This document shows positions 1-12,000 of a DNA stretch of 64,000 bases, piece after piece (the first letter of the stretch is position 1; each line of letters starts with the position of its first letter). A model generated the notes under the pieces. It was not told where the DNA came from, ran no database searches, and was given only the letters and a program-made list of their open reading frames with translations. Both the position numbers and the translations under genes were made by a program. Source of the stretch: Notospermus geniculatus (lineage: Eukaryota; Nemertea; Pilidiophora; Heteronemertea; Lineidae); assembly GCA_002633025.1 (NCBI GenBank), contig NMRB01000147.1, positions 9,984 to 73,983 on the forward strand, in the 5' to 3' direction.

Positions 1-34
1 CAGTGCAGTAACAAATGGTACTAATGGGATTGAA

Positions 35-3000
35 TCATAATAGCTTCTGGAGCATCTCTTTTACGTCTAGAACTTTTTCCAGGTTCCTCTGAGCCTCATT
101 TAACTGAAAAGAAAAAATATAGACTTAGTATATTTGACAACTTGGAAGTCAACCAGGGAAAGACACAGCAAGCAATACTTCATCACGAGACCATAATAAG
201 GCTGCCTTTACATAGAATAGAAGTATACGGTATACGAAAATGCCGGTTAACAATGGCTTCACAGCCGTGAATCCATTTCAAGCCTTTGTTAACCGGCTTT
301 TTCGTATACCATATATAGTCTCGGACAGCCAAGTAGGTAAGCGAGACTAACACCCCGAACTGCCAACGACATTGGCACCCTCTGCACCACCGTCACAGGA
401 ATGACCAAGGATTAAAGTGGCAGGTGGAGATGTCTCCACTGCATCACTCTGACGACAACTCAATATTCATTATGTCACGTACCTTTTCCCTGTACATTAT
501 TTCAAGATGTTCTTTATTCACACTTTCGAGTTTTGCTGAAAACTCATCAACATGTGATTGAAGTTTGACAAGTTTTTCATCCGCTTGGACGAGCTGTTGT
601 TTGGGGTCAATCAGGCCCTGAAAAAGTGGAGTGGAAAAATCAAAATTGTCAGTGAATCTGAAACAATAAATGACAACTTTTTATTTCAAGCCTTCAATCA
701 AGACAAGGGAGACTGCCGAGGGAAGCAAACCAAAAGAAACCTACTTCGACTTCCATATAGAGCTGACATCCCTCTGTTACATCAAGCTTGACACATCCCT
801 CAGGGGGTGGAACCATCACTTTCACGGACTGTGATCTTGACAAATGAGTCACCTCTGGATGGAAGGTTTCAACAGCTTCCTGGAGCTTGTTATCACAGAC
901 TAAATACACTGCAACAACAAAATGCAGGAAAAACTAGTCATGGCTAAAGAATTTTCAATGTGGCCAAGAACCAACTGAAAAAACAACCACCTCAGATAAA
1001 AACCTACAAAGGCTGTTCGAGAAATGGAGCTAATTTGTGTCTGCTCACCATTGGCCTTTGACTTGAGATTGAAGAGAGCCCTGATGGACAAAGCCTTTGT
1101 TATAACTTGAGACGCCATATCCATCTTCTCTTCCAGGGATTCGTCACGAAAACAAACCTATCAATCAACAAAAGTTATATTTCCAATATAAACAGACGCA
1201 AATATTCACAAATCTGGGCCCAGGTCCAGTTTATATAATAGTGCATCTAATTTGTATCTCTCGGCTTGTTTTAGCACTTGAGTTGCTGCTCCACTTGTGA
1301 GTTTTCTTCTGCGTGTTGGCTCTCAATGGGTAACTTATTATTGTTTGTTTCCATACGGCTTTACACTGAGACCAATGACACACTCAAACAGTTGAATTGC
1401 CCATTGAGAGCCATTCGTGCAAGAAAACTCTACGGTAAAGCAGCGTCTGAAGATGGTCTTGGCAGCATATTTGACCAAATCATCCTGTGACAGAAATACA
1501 CATAATATTTGGACATAACAACATGAATCTAAAACAACAGTCCAGACTAACGTACCTCTGCGACATCAGGATATTTTGCCAAGCAGATACTTTCAGTGTC
1601 TACCCCACCTCTTACTCGCTGATACAGCTCCTCCGTTAGGTAGGGCATGAAAGGACTAGTGGCACGTAGGGCAACATTAATACAGAAGTGTAGAGTTTCT
1701 CGCACAGACTGCTGATCAGAAACATTGTTGCTCCTCAGAACTGGTTTTATTGATTCCTGAAAAGTGAAAACCTCCGAAACTTATCTCTGAATAATTTTGT
1801 TCGAGTCGAAGCCTGAAAAGAGCATTTTGTATGGTACCTGACATGTCTGACAGAGAATAGTTTGTGCCCAACACTTAGGATTTTTTTTCCAACATATGAC
1901 GAGTTATTTTTGTACCAAACATAATGAGAGGCACTGACTGTTTTGTGTCTGAAAAACCAGTTTGTTGCCTATCAATGTTCTTGGCTGACCCCTTATTTTC
2001 AGGCATTCAGAGTTGAGCTTTGAATATAGAGTAATAATTGTACTTTCCACACAAAGATGTTAGCTAACTTATCAACAGATATCAATGTTTGACTTGGTAT
2101 TTAGTTGGCTGCCAGCTTTGCACCCTATCAGCTTACGAAGTTCTTCCGTTACACTCACCAGATACACATCACAAAGCTCTTGATACCAAAACTGATACAA
2201 TGCTTTAGTAACAAGGTGTAGGTCATACGAATGGAAGTTGACGTCACATTGTTCCACGAGATGAGACAGACAGCTCAGGATCCAACGATCTGTAGCACGG
2301 GTGATAGAAGAGGCCTGAGAAGAAGATAAACTGCAATTTCATTCAATTACCCTATTTTCACTTTTTATATTTTTCTGTGCTTTGGCAGGCTTAATAAGGT
2401 GCTGCTCCATAAAAAAATTTATCTCGCATGAGTTAGCCCTCTATTACTGGCAACTCAGCCATAGAAAATTCTAGGCACTCGTTTGTGATAGGTGAACTGC
2501 CCATTGAGAGCGAACTCATCCAAGAAAATACTTGTGGAGCAGCACAAACAGAGCAGTAAAATTTTAGAAATATATTTGACTCTTCATCTTTTAGGCAGCA
2601 AAATTTTACAATAAGACACATTCTTCAAATTCCATAAAAGTGAACACCTGTGAGACATACTTCAAGGAAAATGCCGTCCATTTGGTGTTGCTACAAATGA
2701 CTTAAAATATGGGAGAAAAAATGTTGCGAATTCTTATGACAGCAGAATCCCTTTCCATCACAACAGAATGTACCGGTACACAGCAACAACTTAATCAATG
2801 TATAATAAAATGATATTGTCTACTATCACACACCTCTAAAGACACCGATGGTATAAAACCTTCCGTATTGCTGAGGTAGAACCTAAAGGCCTGCCAGATC
2901 TTATTACAAAAATTCCGGTAGCTTTTGACATGAGTGATGTTCATATTGATGAACTGAGCTGAAAATAGATAACACTTTTTTTTCACTACAGGCTCTGCTC

Positions 3001-6000
3001 CACTTCTCACAACGGGCAATTCACCATTGTTTGTTTCCGTATGGCTTACAATGTACTCTCACACCAATGACAAACAACTGCTCACAGACTCTAGTTGAGT
3101 TGCCCGTAGAGAGACATTCATGGAGAAAAACTGATAAGTCGAGCAGCGGCTCACATCTTCAACAATTTACCAAATCATATTGTTTTCCTTTCTACAATGA
3201 AGGTCCCCTGGAAGTTAAGCTCAGTGCAACAAAATCATCACACTGATCATCAGAAATCAGCATGCCGCACGAAACCACTGGGTGATGTGAAAATATGTTT
3301 ACAGCAAGGTTTCCCCAGAGCACTCCGGTTTCCTCCTCTAAATTCGTCCAATGTTTACTATACAGCTACATGTGTAATAATGCCATAATGCCCCCGATTC
3401 AATAATCTAATACTTTTTTCTTTTAATAAAGAGAGTCTTACCTTTGAAGTTATATGAACATAAGGCAAACCTCAGGGCATCGGCCCCACATTGTGGTATT
3501 CCAAGTGGGAAGTCCTTTTTCTGGCTGGCCTTTGCTTTTTCTATCTCCTTTTTATCCAAATTGCTGGAGTCAAGCTGTTTTTGCAGATCCTGTAAAAAAT
3601 CAAAAATTAGACTTTAAGGTGTCTAGCTCTATCCACAGGTGAGTTGTCTCACGTACGTTGGCTCACAATGGGCAATTCACCAATATTCATCATTGTTTGT
3701 TTCTTTATGGCTTATGCTGAGACCAATGACACAAGAAACTGAGCACTCGTGTTGCCCTTGAGGGCGCCGCACACCTGCAACTAATATGGGGGCGACTACA
3801 GATGCGACTATTACATCGCCTGCGATAATTACCTTTGAGGTCGATCAGTGATGTCATCCACGACATCACTGATTTTCCAAGGAAGCATTTGTCGCAAACC
3901 AGTCAACAAAAACTAAAAAAACTGAAAATAATGTTCAGTCGCTTCTGTGGTCGTAAGGCCGGTTGCCTAGAAAATCGCTCGAAAAATCGCTAGTGTGCAG
4001 TGCCCTTTAGAGAGCCAACTCGCGCGAGAAAGCTTTCTCATGGATAGGCAACTGTAGAATATGACAGACTGCAAAATTACTGAAAACAAAACGTGAATAC
4101 ACTCTACCTTTAAAGAAGTACCTCGAATGACATCTATGGGGTCGATCACATTCCCGAGAGATTTGCTCATCTTCCTTCCATGGGAGTCTCGTAGGAGACC
4201 ATGCAGTAATACCTGGAGAGAAGATTGCATGGAGTACTTTTACAGCACCTCTCTTAAGCGAGTTTTCTCATGCATTGTCTATTTTCACACTAGAGATAAA
4301 CAAGTTCAACATACACAAAGTATGATACAAAAGCGGAGCAAATTTTTTCCTAAAATTCAGGAACCAATGGTTCTCTGTGCTTATTTTCTACAGCTCCTAC
4401 CCAAATACCTGAATCATACTGCAAGAACAATACAGACATCTGAATCATACTTCAAGAACAATACAGGTCTTAGTAAATATAAAATGTCACTCACTTTTTT
4501 GAAAGGCAGTTGTCCAGTAAGTTTCTGACCTAACATGACCATCCGAGCCACCCAGAAAAACAGAATATCGCTGCCTGTTTCCAGCAGTGAGGTTGGGTAG
4601 AATGCTTCTAATTCTTTTGTCTGCAATAAAAACCAGGACTCACTTTAACATTATGGTCATATGGCCTCTTTACCCTTTCGTGATACCGAAAGTCAACTGG
4701 CTTTGCTTTAAATGATCTGTTTGTGAAATGGGATCACGAAAGCAGCCATTCTTGGCTCCATTCATTATTTACTCAGTTTGACATGTCATAAAAACACTCT
4801 CCATGCCACAAAATAGCTATGACAAGACTACAATACATACTTCTTCAGGCCACCCAAATATGGAAAATGGGAAGAGAGCAGATGAGAACCATGTATCCAA
4901 CACATCTTCATCTGAAAAAATATTTTACTTCCATCAGGTATCGCACATTCCAATGGTTCCGAAAAGTAGGTCTGTTGAGAATGTGACCACAGAAAATTTC
5001 ACAAAACGTGATTTTGCATCAATCAGTGAATATATTCAACAGACCTACCTTGTACCAAAGTAAACTGTTCTTGAGCAACACCAAGTTTCTCGCATGCTCG
5101 TACCCTTGCCTCTTCTTCGCTGCGACCACTGACCCAAACATCTGAATCATACTGCAAGAACAATACAGGATGCAATTCTGTGCTTACTTTAGACTTGCTA
5201 ACTCAAACATCTGAATCATACTGCAAGAACAATACAGGATGCAATTCTGTGCTTACTTTAGACTTGCTAACTCAAACATCTGAATCATACTGCAAGAACC
5301 AAACAGGATGCAATAGCACTCTTACTTTAGACTTTCTAACCCAAACATCTAAATCATACTGCGAAAACAATACAGGAAGGTTTACTGCAAAAAGTCTCTA
5401 GCTGCACAATAGCACATTAGAAATGACATACCTTTTCATCTTGATGGTGCACAACTCTATAAGCAGGAATTCGATGCCCCCACCAGAGCTGCCGTGATAT
5501 ACACCAATCACGAGACTTCTCCATCCAATCATACCAAATATTTTTGTGATTCGTTGGTAAAATTTCCAACTCTCCTCGTCGAACAACATCGACTGCTTCT
5601 GCTGCCATCTCTTGGCAGTTTATGTACCACTGCTCCTTGAGACGAGGTTCGATCACATCGCCACTACGACTGCACATTGGCAACATCATTTTGTGGTCTA
5701 TAGTTCCTCGGTATAGGTTGAGTTGTGTAAGAGAATCTTGTATCCGTCGACGACATTCAAACCTGGCCAAACCCTAAAAAGACACAAAGAGTAGCCATAT
5801 TGTAAGCAATATACATTTGTACGAAACTCAAGCTGACAGTCTATTGATCAATGAACTTTTGCTATCATAGATAAAATATTAAAGCCACACTGTATTGAAT
5901 TCAGAAAGTGCTTACGTCCTCCGACGTTAGTGTAGTGTAAAATGTACATGTACTATACTCTATCTGAATGCATTAGAGCTCTGCCTGCAGTTTTTTCATT

Positions 6001-9000
6001 GTGTGCTGAAAACTAGGTCTTGATTCTTTGAAGTACGTATCAGGCAAGCATTTTGGGGACCATCACGAGGCTATGAGACCTCTCCCTGCACAGTCCTAAC
6101 ACTTTGAAAATCTCATAAATTTCAATACTGTGAGGCTTTAAAACAGTAAAATATATCAAACGACAGAAATGACAGGTGCAGATCCAAGGGGTCTGTGCCC
6201 GTATTCATAAAACTACTTAAGTCTAAGTGTGGCACTTATCCTTTGTTCAACACAAAAGATAAATGTCAAACTTTGACTTAAAATGCTATGAGTATCGACC
6301 CTGGACCCCTGCCTTCAGCAACCAATTATTTTTGTCATGATTGGCCAGAAATCGCATCTGAGAACATGCTATTTTCATATTTCCTGGGGAGATCTCCCAA
6401 CCCCTTCCTTCAAGCGGACTGTCTTCAATCGCCACCAATTGCAACCCCCCCCCCCCCCAGCAAAAAGCCTGAATTCACCCCCTGAATGCAAACTAACTTA
6501 CCTGAAACTGTGGGCAGACATCGTTGATTTTCCCATCATCATCCATAATGGATATCAGAGGGAGGCCGTGTTTGATTCCAACTTCAAAGTCTGTGTGGCT
6601 GTGTCCAGGAGTGATTTTTACTGCTCCTAATGCATGATACACATAAATTCGTAAATTATCTTTACAAGTGCAAGTTTCGTTGGGTTGTTTATCAAGTTAA
6701 AGGGTTGAAGAAACGGCTGGGAATATTAAATACACCTGAGTTGCTCGTTCAGCTGCAGAATTTACAGAGACAAACCTGCATTACACAGCAACTCTATCAT
6801 TCTTCAGTGTGCAAAGGATGTTGGATCATGGGATGTTGATCCATGAGAGAGTGGGCAGTTCAACACACATTGTTTGTCTCTTACGGCTTACGCTGATACC
6901 AATGAACAAACAACTGCTCATAGTTGAGTTGCCCATAGAGAGCCAACTTGCACGAGAAAACTCTCCTGTGGATAGGTGCCTTTATTCAAAATCATCATGT
7001 CAATTTCGCAAAGTAAGTGAAATGTACACACACACATTGGCTGATATTTATAAAAGCTAGCAAATGCTTTTACTTTAAATTTTGTAGTACATTTACATTG
7101 GACACTGCTTTGCAAATCTTACGTAAAAGCATTTGCTAACTTTTATGAATACCAGCCATTGAAGAAATGTTTTGGAGGCCACAGTCATGTGATGACTCAC
7201 CTGTACCAAATTCTCGATCAACAAACTCATCACAGATTATCGGGATACGGCGGTCGCAAAAAGGATGCACAAGCATTTTACCGTGAAGATGCGTGTACCT
7301 GGGATCGTCAGGATGCACAGCTACAGCTGTATCGCCGAGCATCGTCTCCAGGCGGGTGGTAGCAATCACTACCTCCTCATCTGAAAAAGAAATGATTCAT
7401 TTTAGCATGATCTTCATTCTCCTACAACCACCAACAAGAAGATAACCAGTGTTCTATCCAGGCCAGTTTCACAGGGCAGTACCACCTTGTTTAAAATTCA
7501 GAGGTCATTTACCACCCTGTTCAAATTTTTACCACCCTGTTTAAAAAATGTAACTTTTAATGCATTTTCTATTAAACCACCCTGTTTAAAGTTCACTACC
7601 ACCCTGTTTGAAAATCCAGGGCCTTAAAATCACAGGAAAAATTTCTGGCTAGAACATTGGATAACATTACAAAGGAATTAATCCACAAAGATTTAACTAA
7701 TGCAAGTGCTAACGTGTGTCTATGCCCAACCACCTTTTGTCTTTATTATAAGGTATATTTTGAGATTTCACCAACCACCAGGTTACTCCTCTTGAGTTTT
7801 GTCTTGTGAGTTGGCTCTCAATGGGCAACTCACCTATCAGCAGCTGCTTGTGTCATTGGCCTCGGTATAAGCCATACAGAAACAAACAGATTAGCCCATC
7901 GAGAGCCAAGTTGCACGAAAAAAACTCAAGTAGAGCAGCACCTTAAAAACTATACAGGATGCTGCTAAAACATGTAAAATGTCACCTTTCTTTTCACAAT
8001 TTATGCACGACACGATACATGAGCCTATACCGGGTATTAATGGTAGATCTTTGAAAGTGAACTGACGAGCACCAGTAGCCTACCACATGAAATATGACAT
8101 TCACGACAGCCTTAGGAGTTTGGCACTCTAAACTCAAAAACATCACAGTGTGATATGATACCACATGGTCTTTGATTTTTTTTCAGCATTTCAACTGCTG
8201 ACATACCTGATCCTGCAACTTTATATGCAAACGACGTCAGTGTCCCAAACTCAACCTTTCTGTCGTGGCCAGGCACCTGCAGCATTGTTCTTCCAAGGAT
8301 TTCTTTCTCTTCTACCTACAAGAAAGATGTAACACCTTGTCAGACAAGAAACGTTCGATTTCAACTCAATCATATCATGTATAGTCACATGGAGGACATT
8401 CTCTGCACAGCTTAACACATCAAAGTATTGACAGACCATTATGTTGCAACATACCTCTATGTCAGATATAACTGACTTCAGCTGACAAGACCAGTTGATC
8501 AATCGATTTCCACGATAGATGAGGCCCTCATCATGAAGGCGAACAAATGCTTCTGTAACAGCACGAGACAGTTTCTGAAAATGAAATTAACATAACTGAA
8601 AAGTTACAGTAACCAGTTCCACGTCAGCATCAGGCACTTTCTAGTAGAGATCCCAAAAGTGAAGGATCTCTACTAGAAAGTGCCTGAGGAAGACCCCGAT
8701 TGGGGTCGAAAATTTGCAAAATTCGGAGACGACTTTACGTTTACTATCTTGAATTCTGCCAGACAAATTAAGATACAGAATCATGATTAACTTACATGGT
8801 CCATTGTAAAGCACTCCCTGGTCCAGTCAAGTGACGATCCAAGCTGGCGCATCTGTTCATAAATCTGATCTCCTTTTCTGAAAACAGGGTCAGAAACCAA
8901 TTATCAGTGTTTTCTGTCATTCCCTTGAATATAACAATGATAATTATGAATATTACATATAGAACAGCATCCAAGCTGAATTCACCCGCTCAATGTACTT

Positions 9001-12000
9001 CACATTATTATCCATCGGCCTGTTCAATCGACTAAATCACTGCAATTCTCTCTGACTGGGAGTGTACGTTGAGTTGCAGTTACATACATATGTAAATCGG
9101 CACTCAGGCTAGCCTAATATGTACAGTAGAACTCGCGTAACTTGACGTCGTATAACCCGTCACTGTGCACAAGTCGGCACCTGCCAGAAAGTCCTGATTA
9201 ACTACAACGTTAATTCCATTTAAAATTATGCACACAAGTCGTCATTCGTAAGTCGTCATTTAATACAAGTCGTCACTAATCTGACAGTCCCGTGTAATAG
9301 AAATGTCATGTAAAAGTACACCTGTAACTCGTCACCGCCGGAAAATCGGATTTGACGCATGTTGCCTGGATCAATCAGCGATTCAATGAATCTCGCTCAG
9401 CTGCACCTCATTCAGCAATTGGCGAAACGCGCCACACAGGTTTCCTTGAACCCTCCTGACTTGAGTCCGGTCCAGTTTTGATGCACATATTGCGTTAGGG
9501 AAACAATTCCTTACTCACACTGAACTATCAAAGTTTCCCTAACATATGGCCTGATATGAAATACATGGTAGGCATATCCCTTGACAGACGACATTATCTC
9601 GACAGTACTCTTTGGTGCACGCTTGTTTCCGCAGCCCACACAGATCAAGATGATGTATAGACGTACGTGCACATGTACAATGCAGGGAAACCAGGAATTC
9701 CCAGCACAGACATCAAGTCGGCACTGATGAGTTAGACTGCAAGTCGTCATTTTGACGAGTGATATGCAAGTCGTCATCATGACGAGTTATCTTTACTCGT
9801 CCTTCTCGTAAGTCGTCAAAAAATTCCCAGTCCCGAAGGTGCCGAGTTACGCGAGTTCTACTGTATATCAGCCATTTCTGTGGTCATGACCCATTCGTAC
9901 TCCAAAAATGGAGAAACAATTAGGGCAAAGCGTCTTTGATCAAGAAGATAGGATTATACAATGGTGATCCTACAGAACATCGAGCCCACAACCTCACGAT
10001 CGTTAGCCGGATGCTCAAACCACTACAACACTCATTTCCTCAATGTGATTTCTATGAAAACATGATTGGGAAAACAAAATATGTCCATGATTACATACTG
10101 ATTTTTCCATTTCCAAATTTCATCCTCGAACTGTTGCCTCCCAATGTCATGTCTCGTTTTCCTCTGTTCCTTCCATAACTTCTTTTCGACGACAACTTGG
10201 GTGGCGATGCCAGCATGATCACAACCAGGATTCCACAATGTCAAATCGCCACGCATTCGATGCCTGAAAAATTGTATTTCTCAAATCGTTACAGTGCACT
10301 GGATAATGAAATGGCTAGGTTCCATTATGCTCACAAGTCATGATGGGCTCAATGAGTTATGGAACAAAATGAGGAGTTTTTGCCGATTCTATTGCAGTCA
10401 ATCCTTACCAGTGTTCTCGCCAGGCCTTTTAAACAGGGCGGTACCACCCTGTTCAAAACTGTTACTCAGGTCATTTTACCACCTTGTTTAAATTTTTACC
10501 ACCCTGTTTGAAAATGTAACTTGCAATAAATTTTCTATTACACCACCCTGTTTGAATATCACTCCCACCTGTTTGAAAATCCAGGGCCTTAAAATCATAG
10601 GAAAATGCAGCCATCCCACCTGTTTGGAAAAATGTCTGGTTAGAACAATTCTTACCATCTGACAATAGCATCTTGAATAGAATTTGTAAGGGCATGTCCA
10701 AGATGTAATGACCCAGTTACATTTGGTGGTGGAAGACACATCACAAAGCACTTATTGCACTCATCTCCCTTGCCATATTCAGGAGTGAAAAATCCACTTT
10801 TTTCCCACCAATTGTACCATGACGCCTCAACAAATTCAATTTAGTAGGCCTAACTTTGAAAACAATAACCCCTGCTCTTGGCTGCCGCGAAACACACAAT
10901 CGCACTGTAAAGCCATGTACATCTACATCACAAATAATGTAGGCCTACACTGTAAATGACACATGTTCAGTCCCAATATCATCAGTTTCTACATCGCCCT
11001 AACATATTCACAAAATTCAGAATTTTTAAAGGCGGTCTTCAAATTGACTCACAAGTCAATTTCTAGTTTCCTCAATGTGATTTCTATGAAAACATGATTG
11101 GGAAAACAAAATATGTCCATGATTACATACTGATTTTTCCATTTCCAAATTTCATCCTCGAACTGTTGCCTCCCAATGTCATGTCTCGTTTTCCTCTGTT
11201 CCTTCCATAACTTTTTTTCGACGACAACTTGGGTAGCGATGCCAGCATGATCACAACCAGGATTCCACAATGTCAAATCGCCACGCATTCGATGCCTGAA
11301 AAATTGTATTTCTCAAATCGTTACAGTGCACTGGATAATGAAATGGCTAGGTTCCATTATGCTCACAAGTCATGATGGGCTCAATGCGTTATGGAACAAA
11401 ATGAGGACTTTTTGCCAATTCTATTGTAGTCAATCCTTACCAGTGTTCTCAACAAGCCTTTTAAACGGGGCGGTACCACCCTGTTCAAAATTCAGGTCAT
11501 TTTACCACCTTGTTTAAATTTTTACCACCCTGTTTGAAAATGTAACTTGCAATAAATTTTCTATTACACCACCCTGTTTGAATATCACTCCCACCTGTTT
11601 GAAAATCCAGGGCCTTAAAATCATAGGAAAATGCAGCCACCCCACCTGTTTGGAAAAATGTCTGGTTAGAACACTTCTTACCATCTGACAATAGCATCTT
11701 GAATAGAATTTGTAAGGGCATGTCCAAGATGTAATGACCCAGTTACATTTGGTGGTGGAAGACACATCACGAAGCACTTATTGCACTCATCTCCCTTGCC
11801 ATATTCAGGAGTGAAAAATCCACTTTTTTCCCACCAATTGTACCATGACGCCTCAACAAATTCTGGAGTGTACGCTTTTGGGAGAGGGATGGATGTATCT
11901 GAAAATAAACAGCAACACCACTGACAATGGCTTGAAAATTTCTGTGACATGAGATAGTATTTCTGTATTCACAGCATGAACTGCAAATCCAAAACTGAAT

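Larger units (their letters stand above)
10033..11780. repeat. About 1.03-kb direct tandem duplication inside VARS2
   Basis: Sequence from about 10033 to 10836 recurs from about 11064 to 11862 with an offset of 1026-1032 bp. Each unit carries exon 4, intron sequence, a hAT-like element and the 3' part of exon 3. The left junction is seen where TTTCCTCAATGTGATTTC follows unrelated sequence in each copy. The right junction is at AACAAATTC. Confidence 0.85.

Noticed and set aside
1435-1487. Minus-strand segment reading [15 protein letters not shown] between a CAG and a GTAGAG, a possible extra VARS2 exon
   Set aside because: It is in phase, but it has no counterpart in ValRS proteins as I recall them, abuts a MITE terminus, and exon 18 joins exon 19 in phase without it.
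5132-5385. CRISPR-like array
   Set aside because: The units are contiguous 69-bp repeats without variable spacers, in a eukaryotic intron; this is a minisatellite.
10488-11777. Frames with [12 protein letters not shown] repeats
   Set aside because: They are translations of the ACCACCCTGTTT repeat inside the hAT-like elements, not proteins.
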